A DNA stretch of 64,000 bases from Amorphus orientalis (GTDB taxonomy: Bacteria > Pseudomonadota > Alphaproteobacteria > Rhizobiales > Amorphaceae), in the NCBI RefSeq assembly GCF_030814015.1, contig NZ_JAUSUL010000002.1:992001-1056000 (forward strand), given 5' to 3'. The translations under genes and the position numbers were made by a program. The notes below the pieces were generated by a model. That model was not told the origin of the DNA and ran no database searches. It saw only the letters and a program-made list of their open reading frames with translations. Positions 39,070 to 47,623 of the stretch are shown piece by piece. Every line of letters begins with the position of its first letter. The first letter of the stretch is position 1.

Positions 39070-39597
39070 ATGAGCGCCGCGATGGACTACGAAGCCGGCC
39101 ATCCCCTTTTCGACCCGTTCGCCCATCCCGAACTCTATCAGGGCATGCGGTTCCGCCGCTCCATGGCCTTCCTCATGGACTGCGTGCTGATCACGGTCCT
39201 GATGTTCGCCGCCTCCATCGCGATCCTCTTTCTCGGCGTCCTCACCCTCGGTCTGGCCTGGGTCCTGTTCGCCATTCTCTGGCCGGCCGTCGCCCTCCTC
39301 TACATCGCCTTCACCCTGGGCGGCTCGAATTCCGCGACGCCGGGCATGCGGGCCATGGGCATCGAGCTCCGGCTCTGGCACGGCGGCAAGGTCTATCCGC
39401 TGCTCGCCATGATCCACGGCGTCCTCTACTACCTCTCGGTCAGCTTCCTGACGCCGCTGGTGCTGCTGGTGGCCTTTTTCTCCGACCGCAAGCGGCTGCT
39501 CCACGACATGCTGCTCGGCACGGTCATGGTGGATTCTTCGGCGCTCCGTCAGCTCGATTCGGTGGTGGCCGGACACGACGAACCCGCCACCGCCTGA
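39070..39597 (+). CDS. RDD-family membrane protein
   Basis: The 175-residue protein has three or four membrane helices. The RDD motif is at RRSMAFLMDCVLITVLMF (about residues 25-42), followed by TPGMRAMGIELRLWHGGK and FFSDRKRLLHDMLLGTVMV, all typical of the family. TGGAGG lies before ATG 39070; an earlier in-frame ATG lacks such a site. Members are of varied or unknown function, some proposed as antiporters. Confidence 0.82.
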   Translation: MSAAMDYEAGHPLFDPFAHPELYQGMRFRRSMAFLMDCVLITVLMFAASIAILFLGVLTLGLAWVLFAILWPAVALLYIAFTLGGSNSATPGMRAMGIELRLWHGGKVYPLLAMIHGVLYYLSVSFLTPLVLLVAFFSDRKRLLHDMLLGTVMVDSSALRQLDSVVAGHDEPATA

Positions 39598-39958
39598 TCC
39601 TGCCTACGGCGGATCGAACGGACGAACGGGCATCCGCACCTCTCCCCTTGCGCCCGATCCGGGCCGGAAATTGCGTGCCCGACCCCGAAATCGGAATGGG
39701 CTACCTTTTCGCGGCCCGGTCGACCCGCCAATATGCCCTCCTGTCTTCACGACCTTGAGCGGGTCCGTTTCGTTTCGACCTTGTCAGTGGAACGGGGCAC
39801 GCTCCGGGACAATGTGGCCTGGGTCCGGTGGAACGCCGGTCCAGGCCATTTTCTTGGCGGTGGCCTCTTCTGCACGACCGGACGCGTCTTTGATCGTGAC
39901 GCGGAGAAGCAGCCGGGGCACCATTCCCTTTTGATCGACGTGGCGGGATGGACCCTGC
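39598..39958. other. non-coding gap between the RDD gene and the SLC13-type permease gene
   Basis: These 361 bases hold no supportable gene or clear promoter. An in-frame N-terminal extension of the permease here has no family support. Confidence 0.4.
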
Positions 39959-41785
39959 ATGACGCTGATGTCCGACCTTGCGATGTGGCTGACCTTCGGC
40001 GTCATCGTCTTTTCGGTGGTGCTGTACGCGACCGAGCGATACTCGATCGAACTGATCAGTCTCGGCGTCATCGTCGCCTACATGATCATCTTCCCGGTGG
40101 CCGGTGTGGGGCCGTCGTCCCTCGACGCCAGCGCGCTGATCGCCGGGTTCGCCAATCCGGGCCTGCTGACGATCCTGGCGCTTCTCGTTGTCGGACAGGG
40201 CCTGTTTCACACCGACGCCCTGGATGGAGCGGCGCGGATTATGGTGAAGGCCGTCGACCGGGTCGGCGGGATCGCCATTGCCGGCGCCTTCCTCTGCATC
40301 GGTCTCCTCAGCGCATTCATGAACAACACCCCCGTGGTGGTCATGTTTCTGCCGGTCATCGCCGCGCTGGGCACTGCCGTGGGCCGGTCGTCGTCCCGCC
40401 TGCTGATGCCGCTTTCCTTCATCTCGATCCTGGGCGGCATGGCGACGGTGATCGGCTCCTCCACCAACCTCCTGGCCGTCGACGTGGCGCGGCGGGCGGG
40501 TGTGGCCGATATCGGCTTCTTTTCCTTCACCCCGATCGCCCTGATCCTGATCGCGGTCGGTGCGATCTACGTCCTCGGCGTGATGCCACGCATCCTCACG
40601 CCGCGCCGGACCATGGCCGACGAACTCAGAGCCGGCGCCGGGCGCCAGTTCATCGCCGAGATTCCGGTGCGCGAGGGGCATCCGCTGAACGGAGCAAAGT
40701 CCCAGGCCGGGCTGTTTCCGCAGCTCTCCGAGATCACCGTGCGCCTGGTCCAGCGCGGCGAGCGCGCGATCCTGCCCCCATTCGAGGACGTCACCCTCAG
40801 GGCCGGCGACATCGTCATCGTCGCCGCGACCCGGCCAAAGCTGGAAAAGATCCTCTCCCAGAAGAACACGATGATGCCGGACGCGGCGTCCGACGGAGAG
40901 CCGGAGCCCCAGCCCCTGCCTGGCGGCGTGGTCACCCTCGCCGAGGCGATCGTCGCGCCCGGCTCGCGTCTCATCGGCCGGACCACCCCCCAGGCCGGAT
41001 TCCGGACCGACACGGGCTGCGTCGCGCTGGGCATCCAGCGGCGCAGCCGGATGCCGCGGACGCCGCTGACGGAGATCCGCATGGAGGCCGGCGACGTCCT
41101 GCTGTTCGCCGGAACCCGCGATCAGATCGAACGGCTGCGCGGCAACCGCGACGTGCTGCTCGTGGACTGGACCGCGACCGACGTTCCGCGGCGCGCCAAG
41201 GCTCCCCTCGCGCTGGCCATCTTCGCCGCCGTCGTAGCCTCGGCCGCCCTCGAACTCGCCCCCATCGTGGTCGCCGCGATGGCCGGCGCGCTCGCGATGC
41301 TGGCCACCGGATGCCTCAACATCCGCCAGGCCGTCCGCGTGATCGACAGCCGCATCGTCATGCTCGTCGGCGCCGCGATCGCTTCGGCATCCGCGCTCGA
41401 GGCCACCGGCGGGGCGACAGCGCTCGCCGATGCGGTGGTCACCGCGCTCGACGGCAGTTCGCCGGCGATCATCCTGTCGGCCATCTTCCTGGTGATCGCC
41501 GCCACCACCAACGTCCTCACCAACAACGCCGCGGCTGTCCTGTTCACCCCCGTGGCGATCCAGCTCGCCTCCCGGCTGGGCGTGCCGGCGGAGCCCTTTG
41601 TCGTGGCCGTGATCATGGCGGCCAACTGCTCGTTCGCAACGCCGCTTGCCTACCAGACGAACCTTCTGGTCATGGGTCCGGGACACTATCGGTTCCGGGA
41701 CTTTCTGGTGGCCGGAGCGCCGCTGGTGCTGCTTCTGTGGATCACGTTTTCCCTGGCCGCGCCGTGGTATTATGGTCTCGGCTGA
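39959..41785 (+). CDS. SLC13/DASS-type permease with two RCK_C (TrkA-C) domains
   Basis: The 608-residue membrane protein has two six-helix halves. The central cytosolic part (about 220-400) has two RCK_C domains: IPVREGHPLNGAKSQAGLF to DIVIVAATRPKLEKIL, and VAPGSRLIGRTTPQAGFRTD to DVLLFAGTRDQIERL. The substrate signatures are FMNNTPVVVMFLP and TTNVLTNNAAAVLFTPVA near the C-terminus. The layout matches sodium-coupled sulfate/dicarboxylate carriers of the SAC1/SLT type in bacteria. Substrate is unresolved. ATG 39968 is a possible alternative start. Confidence 0.85.
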   Translation: MTLMSDLAMWLTFGVIVFSVVLYATERYSIELISLGVIVAYMIIFPVAGVGPSSLDASALIAGFANPGLLTILALLVVGQGLFHTDALDGAARIMVKAVDRVGGIAIAGAFLCIGLLSAFMNNTPVVVMFLPVIAALGTAVGRSSSRLLMPLSFISILGGMATVIGSSTNLLAVDVARRAGVADIGFFSFTPIALILIAVGAIYVLGVMPRILTPRRTMADELRAGAGRQFIAEIPVREGHPLNGAKSQAGLFPQLSEITVRLVQRGERAILPPFEDVTLRAGDIVIVAATRPKLEKILSQKNTMMPDAASDGEPEPQPLPGGVVTLAEAIVAPGSRLIGRTTPQAGFRTDTGCVALGIQRRSRMPRTPLTEIRMEAGDVLLFAGTRDQIERLRGNRDVLLVDWTATDVPRRAKAPLALAIFAAVVASAALELAPIVVAAMAGALAMLATGCLNIRQAVRVIDSRIVMLVGAAIASASALEATGGATALADAVVTALDGSSPAIILSAIFLVIAATTNVLTNNAAAVLFTPVAIQLASRLGVPAEPFVVAVIMAANCSFATPLAYQTNLLVMGPGHYRFRDFLVAGAPLVLLLWITFSLAAPWYYGLG

Positions 41786-42130
41786 TACCGGTTGAGAATC
41801 GGCGCTCACCCGGTTCACAAACCCGTCGAGCGGAACCGGCGATTTTTCGCGGGATCGGGCTGTACCATGTCCGTCCGGTTGAGGCATTCTGGCCGCAGGA
41901 TTCGTGAGACTTCGCCTACGGGACCGGGTGAGCGACCGGAGCTGCGACCCGCACCGGCGTTTCGGGCAGCATCGTTGGGTTCAGGCTGAGTTCAGTGTGA
42001 ACGACCCATGCTCTAGGTAGGCCCGGCGCAAGGCCTATATGCGCTTGTGTCGAATGGGCTTTCGCAATCTCAGCGATTGGGCCACACGTGTGAGAAGGCC
42101 CGCGAACGAGGCAGAGCAGACCGACCGACC
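41786..42130. other. non-coding gap upstream of bpt with GTTCAG repeats
   Basis: No gene was found in these 345 bases. At 41979-42002 GTTCAG occurs twice 11 bases apart, then GAAC in inverted order, forming a compact one-turn repeat (see the separate entry). The bpt promoter is presumably in the 3' half. Confidence 0.4.
41979..42002 (+). promoter_or_regulatory. tandem GTTCAG element, possible operator of bpt
   Basis: GTTCAG starts at 41979 and 41990, one helical turn apart, and the second forms GTTC-N5-GAAC with 41999-42002. Such helically phased repeats are typical of dimeric regulator sites. No regulator is assigned. Confidence 0.3.
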
Positions 42131-42877
42131 ATGACGCGGCAGTATAGTGACAATCCGCAGTTCTACCTGACGGCGGCGGCGCCGTGCCCCTATCTGGACG
42201 GTCGTCTGGAGCGGAAGGTGTTCACGCATCTGGTCGGCGACCGGGCGGCGGCCCTCAATGACATACTCACCCAGGGTGGCTTCCGGCGCTCCCAGAACAT
42301 CGCCTATCGGCCGGCCTGCGAAGGCTGCAAGTCCTGCATTTCCGTACGCGTGTGCGTCGACGAATTCGACTGGACGCGCTCCTTCCGGCGCATCCTCGCC
42401 AATTCCCGCGACCTCATCGGCGAAGAGATCCCGCCGGCGCCCTCCTCCGAGCAGTATTCGCTGTTTCGCGACTATCTCGATTCCCGCCACGCCGCCGGCG
42501 GGATGGCCGAGATGTCGGTCCTCGACTACGCGATGATGGTCGAGGATACCCACGTCGACACCATGCTGGTGGAGTACCGCCGCGCCGGGCCCGACAGCGG
42601 CTTGAGCGGACGCGGCGACGGGCCGCTCGTCGCAACGGCCCTGAGCGACGTTCTCGCCGACGGTCTGTCGATGGTCTATTCCTTCTATGACCCTGCCGAA
42701 ACCAAGCGCAGCCTCGGAACGTTCATGATCCTGGATCACATCCGGCGAGCGCGCGTGCGGGGGCTGCCCTATGTCTATCTCGGATACTGGGTCGAGGGAT
42801 CGCCCAAGATGGACTACAAGATTCGCTTCCTCCCCCAGGAGCATCTTGGCCCCCAGGGCTGGCAGCGGCTCGACTGA
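42131..42877 (+). CDS. bpt: aspartate/glutamate leucyltransferase (N-end rule)
   Basis: The 248-residue enzyme transfers Leu from Leu-tRNA to proteins with N-terminal Asp or Glu, feeding ClpAPS degradation. ATE-like blocks: [39 protein letters not shown] with three cysteines, [20 protein letters not shown] and [18 protein letters not shown]. Length is standard. ATG 42131 is the family start; the upstream in-frame extension is excluded. Confidence 0.92.
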   Translation: MTRQYSDNPQFYLTAAAPCPYLDGRLERKVFTHLVGDRAAALNDILTQGGFRRSQNIAYRPACEGCKSCISVRVCVDEFDWTRSFRRILANSRDLIGEEIPPAPSSEQYSLFRDYLDSRHAAGGMAEMSVLDYAMMVEDTHVDTMLVEYRRAGPDSGLSGRGDGPLVATALSDVLADGLSMVYSFYDPAETKRSLGTFMILDHIRRARVRGLPYVYLGYWVEGSPKMDYKIRFLPQEHLGPQGWQRLD

Positions 42878-43078
42878 CCGCTTATGTAGCGGTCGGTTTC
42901 TTCTCTGTCTTGACGACCGAAATCCCCTCGATCTGACGCTTCCCGCCGCCTTGACGGAGAGCTACAGTCACCGGTGGCAACCGGTCCGCCCGATGCGGAC
43001 GCGTCAGACCCCTTGCCTTGAAGCGTTCCGCATCTCCCGAACCGGCGGAACGAACCGAGTCTGCGGAGCCCAGCAAAG

Positions 43079-43333
43079 ATGATCTACGTCCTCGCCTTCT
43101 TTCTTCCGCCGCTTGCGCTCCTGATCGAGGGCAAGATCTTCTCGGCGATCTTCAACCTGATTCTGATCGTTCTGGTCATCGTGCTGTCGCTGCTGACCCT
43201 GTTCACCTTCGCCTTCCTGCTTCTGATCCCGTCGCTGCACGCGATCATCGTCATCGCCCAGGCGCGCCGGAAGCGCGAGCACGAGGAGCTGGTCGAGGCC
43301 GCCCGCCAGGGACGGATGCGGATCGACCGCTGA
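43079..43333 (+). CDS. YqaE/Pmp3-like small membrane protein
   Basis: The 84-residue product has two hydrophobic helices, the first with the FLPPLALLIEGK pattern that recalls the PPL motif of the Pmp3/YqaE family, though the second half is longer and ends in a basic cytosolic tail. Family members influence membrane potential and salt tolerance. The start at 43079 lacks a strong ribosome site. It may form a unit with the cupin gene 95 bases downstream. Confidence 0.6.
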   Translation: MIYVLAFFLPPLALLIEGKIFSAIFNLILIVLVIVLSLLTLFTFAFLLLIPSLHAIIVIAQARRKREHEELVEAARQGRMRIDR

Positions 43334-43428
43334 GCCGGCCCTCTCTCGCGCTGCGCCAGGATCGTTCAAGACGCCGCACGCATCCTCCGGCATCCCGTCG
43401 GTCCGTGATCGTCACGAAAGGGACCCCG

Positions 43429-43782
43429 ATGCCGAAGGCCGTCCGCCTGTCAGAAAAACTCGCCACCTTCTCCGACCACTGGAAGCCGCGGGTCGTGGCC
43501 ACCTTCAACGGCCACGACGTCATGGTGGTGAAGCTCAAGGGCGCCTTCGTCTGGCACGCCCATCCCGACACCGACGACTTCTTCCATGTCCTGAAAGGGC
43601 GGCTGCGCATCGAGCTGCGCGACGGCGCGGTCGATCTCGGTCCCGGTGACCTCTACGTCGTGCCGAAGGGTGTCGAGCACCGTCCCGTAGCCGACGAGGA
43701 GGTGGAGCTCCTGCTGATCGAGCCCGAAGGCACGCCGAACACGGGCGATCCCTCGACCGCGGCGGATAAGCTCCGCATCTGA
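43429..43782 (+). CDS. single-domain cupin protein
   Basis: The 117-residue product is a conserved cupin barrel. Motif 1 is WHAHPDTDDFFHVLKG with metal-binding His, His and Glu-equivalent, and motif 2 is LGPGDLYVVPKGVEHRPVA. AAAGGGA precedes ATG 43429. Cupins of this size include small-molecule dioxygenases and sugar isomerases; function is not determined. It is same-strand with the YqaE-like gene. Confidence 0.8.
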   Translation: MPKAVRLSEKLATFSDHWKPRVVATFNGHDVMVVKLKGAFVWHAHPDTDDFFHVLKGRLRIELRDGAVDLGPGDLYVVPKGVEHRPVADEEVELLLIEPEGTPNTGDPSTAADKLRI

Positions 43783-44011
43783 CGGTGCCGTTCCGGACCG
43801 TATGGCCCGTCAGCGCCACCCCCTCGCTCGCACGGATGTGAGAAGGCGTTTGCGGCGCCGTGGCCTCCTCTGTGCGATCTCTTTTGGGATTTCTCCAGCC
43901 GATTCCCTTTTTCCGGCCTCCGGTGACCAACCTTTCACCATCATTGGCGTTATCTCCGGTGCCATGCCGGTGACGCCTGCGCCTCACCGCTGCGAACCCA
44001 ACGGAGTAACA

Positions 44012-44707
44012 ATGTCGATCAGCAGACGATCGGTGCTCCTGGGCATGACGAGCTTCGCCCTTGCCGGCTGCGTCACCCAGAACCAGGCCACCGTTCAAAC
44101 CGCCGCCTCGAACGTCTATCGCCCGGACCCCTACTACGTTGCGATGTACGGCCCGATCACAACGGAGCCGTGGCCGATCGCCGGCGTCGACGTGTCCAAG
44201 ATCGACCCGCGCCTGCTGCGCCAGGAAGTCGCCTATTCCACGCCGGAGAAGCCCGGCACCATCGTCGTCGATCCCGGCGCCCGGTTCCTCTATCTCGTCC
44301 GGGAAAACGGCAAGGCGCTCAGGTACGGCGTCGGCGTGGGCCGCGAGGCCGCCTTCAATTTCGTCGGCGAGGCCTCAATCGAGCGCAAGGCGGAATGGCC
44401 GCGGTGGACGCCCACCAAGGACATGATCGCCCGCGAGCCTGAGCGCTACGGTCCCTATGCCGACGGCATGGACGGCGGCCCCGACAATCCGCTCGGGCCC
44501 CGCGCGCTCTATCTCTACCAGAACGGCCGCGACACCCTCTACCGGATCCACGGGACCACACAGCCGCACACCATCGGCACCCAGGTTTCTTCGGGCTGCA
44601 TCCGGCTGTTCAATCAGGACATCATCGACCTCTACCGGCGCGTGCCGCTGGGCACCAAGGTCGTCGTCCTGCCCGCCTCGCCGAACGCGTCCCAGAACGT
44701 CTCCTGA
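44012..44707 (+). CDS. L,D-transpeptidase (ErfK/YbiS-type lipoprotein)
   Basis: The 231-residue product has a short basic N-terminus (MSISRRSVLLG, Tat-like twin arginine) and lipobox LAGC with Cys20. A YkuD domain spans about 82-220: TIVVDPGARFLYLVRENGKA, catalytic region IHGTTQPHTIGTQVSSGCIR with Cys196. It lacks the extra N-terminal peptidoglycan-binding domain of the first transpeptidase. ACGGAG precedes ATG 44012. It should attach or crosslink peptidoglycan stem peptides in the periplasm. A strong terminator follows at 44749. Confidence 0.9.
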   Translation: MSISRRSVLLGMTSFALAGCVTQNQATVQTAASNVYRPDPYYVAMYGPITTEPWPIAGVDVSKIDPRLLRQEVAYSTPEKPGTIVVDPGARFLYLVRENGKALRYGVGVGREAAFNFVGEASIERKAEWPRWTPTKDMIAREPERYGPYADGMDGGPDNPLGPRALYLYQNGRDTLYRIHGTTQPHTIGTQVSSGCIRLFNQDIIDLYRRVPLGTKVVVLPASPNASQNVS

Positions 44708-44748
44708 TCGACCGTGAGGCTTCCCGGACCTGATCGAGGTCCGGACAC

Positions 44749-44783
44749 AAAAAAACCCCGCGTCATCCGACGCGGGGTTTTTC
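44749..44783. terminator. bidirectional intrinsic terminator
   Basis: AAAACCCCGCGTC paired with GACGCGGGGTTTT around ATCC (44752-44781) is flanked by T and A runs on both sides. It ends the transpeptidase transcript on the plus strand and the PQQ dehydrogenase transcript on the minus strand. Confidence 0.92.
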
Positions 44784-44814
44784 GTTTGCCCTAGCTTGGC
44801 GCTCTTCGGGCCGG

Positions 44815-46908
44815 TCAGTCCGGCAGCGCGTAGGTGACGACCTGATCGCTCACTTTCGGCAGCAGGATCGTGTTTCCGCCCACCGCGAAGGTCACGTACT
44901 GCTTGCCCTTGTAGGTGTAGACCGCCGGCAGCGACACGGCAGGCGCATCCACGATGTCGCGCCACAGCACCTCGCCCGTTTCCACGTCGAGCGCGCGGAC
45001 CCGGCTGTCCATCGAGGCGCCGATGAAGATCAGGCCCGACTTGGTGATCACCGGTCCGCCGATCGTCACCGAGCCCCAGGACTTCGGCATGTAGAAGCCG
45101 TGCTTCTGGACCTGGCCGAACGGCAGGTTCCAGAGGCGCTCGCCCGTCGACAGGTCGTAGGCGGCGATCGTGCCGTAGGGCGGCTTCCAGCATGGCATGC
45201 CGGCCCAGTTCAGGAACGTCTCCAGATGGAACGCATAGGGCACGTCGCCCTGGGCGTAGTCCCCGGACGTCTCGCCGTCCTGGGACTGCTGCTCGTACTC
45301 GGCGCGCGGGATCAGCTGATAGATCTGGGCCACGTGGTTGGAGTTGATCACGTAGATGCCCTTGTCCGGGTCGACCGCGCCGCCGCCCCACTGGCCGCCG
45401 CCCGTCGTCGGCGGGAAGGCGAGCGTGCCTTGCGTGCTCGGCGGCGTGAACATGCCGTCATAGCGCAGCTTCTCGAACTGCTCCGTGCAGCCTCCGAAGG
45501 CCACCGCATCGGCGAGGATGGAGATCCCCGGGAACTCGTGGTCGATCAGCGGCGCGGGCGTCTCCACCCACGGCTGGGTCGGTGAGGCCTGCTCGCCCTC
45601 CACGTCCGAGGCCGGTACCTCCCGCTCCTCGATCGGATAGATCGGCTCGCCGGTCTTGCGGTTCAGGACGTAGAGGAACCCCTGCTTGGAGTTCTGCACC
45701 AGCGCGGGAATCGTTTCGCCGTCCTTCTGGATGTCGACCAGGGTTGGCGGCGCCACCGTGTCATAGTCCCAGATATCGTGGTGGATGAGCTGCCGGCTCC
45801 ACACCACCTCGCCGGTTTCCGTGTCGACCGCCGTCACCGAGGTTGCCAGCGGCAGCTCCTCGGTCCGGTTGCCGCCATAGTAGTTCGGGCTCGGCGACGA
45901 GATCGGCAGGTAGAGCAGCCCTTCCTCCGGGTCGATCGACATCGATGCCCACACGTTCGCCGTGCCGGTCCGCTCGATGACGTCGTTCGGCAGCGCGTGG
46001 AACATCCACTTCAGCTCGCCCGTCTTCGCGTCCAGCGCGAACACCGTGCCGGGAGGAGCCGCGGAATCGGTCCAGTCCTTGCCGGCCCAGCCGACGAACA
46101 GCGTGTCGTTGTAGACCGTGGGCGGCTGCAGCAGCGACAGCGGCCACTTGGCGTTGACCGTGTTCCACTGGTTGACGTCGACGACGCCGTTCTCACCGAA
46201 GCCCTCACACGGCTCGCCGCTGTCGGCGTCGACGCCGTGCAGCTTGGCGTCCATCGTCCCGATATAGACGATCTTCTGGCAGGCCTCGCCCTCGGCCGGC
46301 TCGTCCTCCTGCCAGTAGGCGACGCCGCGGTTCTTCAAGGCCGGCTGCGTCAGCGCCTCGAGCCGCGATTTGGTGTCGTAGCTCCACTTCTCCTCGCCGG
46401 TATCCGGCGTAAGCGCAATGATCCGGTAGAACGGCGTGCCGAGATAAAGCGTGTCGTTGACGAACAGCGGCGTCGCCGACCAGACCGAGGTCGGCCGGTC
46501 ACCCGAGCCGTCCGAGAAATCGCCGGTGTGATATTCCCAGACCCGCTCCAGGTTTCCGACGTTTTCCGGCGTGATCTGCTCAGCCGGGGAATATTTCTGG
46601 GCGCGCAGGTCGCCGTTGAAGGTCGCCCACGTGTCGGTGGTTTCCATCCACGGGTCCGGCCCCTTCCGGACGGACGAATTCTTGCCGGGCTGAGTTCCCG
46701 CAGGACCGGTCTCCACTGTGGCGCCCTGGCCGGCGGGCGATGTCGTGGTCCCGGACGCGCCGGTGTCCTGCCCGGTTCCGGCCTCTGCCGCCGGCCGGTT
46801 CTGGTTGCCGCCGCTGTTTCCGGTGCCGTCCTGCGCCATTGCGACGCCGCCGGCGAGCGATAGGGTGAGCGCGGTGGTGAGCGCGAGCGCGATGTTGCGA
46901 TGGGTCAT
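44815..46908 (-). CDS. PQQ-dependent dehydrogenase, periplasmic catalytic subunit (SldA/mGDH-like)
   Basis: The 697-residue protein has a Sec signal peptide (about 1-25, ending AMAQ), a Gly/Thr/Gln-rich linker (26-78) and then a PQQ beta-propeller. Tryptophan-docking blade motifs recur: LTPDTGEEKW, LDAKTGELKW, VDTETGEVVW, YDLSTGERLW, LDVETGEVLW. Membrane glucose dehydrogenases fuse five helices to such a domain; here those are absent and a separate membrane protein precedes, as in the SldBA polyol dehydrogenase of acetic acid bacteria. Substrate (glucose or a polyol) is undetermined. PQQ biosynthesis genes are not in this window. The ribosome site GGAG sits before ATG 46908, two bases after the upstream stop. 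Confidence 0.85.
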   Translation of the reverse strand: MTHRNIALALTTALTLSLAGGVAMAQDGTGNSGGNQNRPAAEAGTGQDTGASGTTTSPAGQGATVETGPAGTQPGKNSSVRKGPDPWMETTDTWATFNGDLRAQKYSPAEQITPENVGNLERVWEYHTGDFSDGSGDRPTSVWSATPLFVNDTLYLGTPFYRIIALTPDTGEEKWSYDTKSRLEALTQPALKNRGVAYWQEDEPAEGEACQKIVYIGTMDAKLHGVDADSGEPCEGFGENGVVDVNQWNTVNAKWPLSLLQPPTVYNDTLFVGWAGKDWTDSAAPPGTVFALDAKTGELKWMFHALPNDVIERTGTANVWASMSIDPEEGLLYLPISSPSPNYYGGNRTEELPLATSVTAVDTETGEVVWSRQLIHHDIWDYDTVAPPTLVDIQKDGETIPALVQNSKQGFLYVLNRKTGEPIYPIEEREVPASDVEGEQASPTQPWVETPAPLIDHEFPGISILADAVAFGGCTEQFEKLRYDGMFTPPSTQGTLAFPPTTGGGQWGGGAVDPDKGIYVINSNHVAQIYQLIPRAEYEQQSQDGETSGDYAQGDVPYAFHLETFLNWAGMPCWKPPYGTIAAYDLSTGERLWNLPFGQVQKHGFYMPKSWGSVTIGGPVITKSGLIFIGASMDSRVRALDVETGEVLWRDIVDAPAVSLPAVYTYKGKQYVTFAVGGNTILLPKVSDQVVTYALPD

Positions 46909-46910
46909 GA

Positions 46911-47306
46911 TCAAGCTCCCTGCGCTGCGTGACGGGTGGAATGGCCGCGCCGGCTGGGGTCGATCGCGATGTAGATCAGCCAGCCGATCCCGGCCGCGAT
47001 CATTGCGCCCAGCAGGACGTTCGTTTCCAGAAGCCAGGCGGCGAAGCCGGTTCCCAGGATGTCGAGCACCACCAGGATCGCCATCACCACGACCATCCAG
47101 CGCGGCAGATGGTGTCCGAACGCGAGAAACAGGCTGCCGACAAGAAGCAGCGCCGACGTCACGAGGACCAGGTAGGCCCCTGGCGTGAAGGCGATGCCGT
47201 TGCCGGCGCTGAAGGCGTTGATTGCGGATACGATCAGCCCCAACAGGGCGGCCAGACACACGAGCCAGGCGCCGAACGCGCCCGCCTGTCTTGTTCGCGT
47301 TGCCAT
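46911..47306 (-). CDS. small membrane subunit of PQQ dehydrogenase (SldB-like)
   Basis: The 131-residue protein has four hydrophobic helices (about 13-32, 43-63, 71-93, 99-115) and a C-terminal segment TAIDPSRR-type (IAIDPSRRGHSTRHAAQ) extending toward the cytosol or periplasm. It ends two bases before the catalytic subunit, translationally coupled. Its size and order match SldB, the membrane anchor subunit that precedes SldA. It probably anchors the dehydrogenase and passes electrons to ubiquinone. GGGGGAGA precedes ATG 47306. The operon start is near the EcfG-type promoter at 47378-47402. Confidence 0.75.
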   Translation of the reverse strand: MATRTRQAGAFGAWLVCLAALLGLIVSAINAFSAGNGIAFTPGAYLVLVTSALLLVGSLFLAFGHHLPRWMVVVMAILVVLDILGTGFAAWLLETNVLLGAMIAAGIGWLIYIAIDPSRRGHSTRHAAQGA

Positions 47307-47623
47307 CGGTTATTCTCCCCCATTGGTCCGTTGGACACTCGCCCACAATTCGGGCGCAGACGTGCCATATTATCGTCAACGGCTGCATCGCGCTCTCGTT
47401 CCCGTGATCGCATCGCTCAACGGGTGCGGCTTACGGACGCGCGAGCATGCTGGAAGCAGGACGCGCATTATCCCGGTGGTGAGCCTTGCACAGCCCGGCA
47501 ACCCGCCGATGTGTCCAAACCCACCGACCGAGGCGTGGCGCAGCCATCCGGATTGTATGGTTTGAGGTGCGGCACCGTCTCATCGGTCGCGGTGCGGCGA
47601 GGGCAATGGGGGTTCGTGGTTCC
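47307..47623. other. shared non-coding region between the PQQ operon and serine hydrolase gene
   Basis: In 317 bases the only clear signal is the minus-strand EcfG-type promoter at 47378-47402. The serine hydrolase on the plus strand must have its promoter here also, but no convincing -35/-10 was found. Upstream in-frame ATG codons of the hydrolase are not preferred. Confidence 0.5.
47378..47402 (-). promoter_or_regulatory. EcfG-type promoter of the PQQ dehydrogenase operon
   Basis: On the minus strand GGAAC (47402-47398), 16 bases, CGTT (47381-47378) is a perfect general-stress sigma-factor consensus. It is about 72 bases upstream of the membrane-subunit start. A second perfect match exists at 32276-32301. 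Confidence 0.6.

Noticed and set aside
41800-41900. EcfG-like GGAAC near 41830
   Set aside because: No CGTT at the correct 16-17 base spacing.
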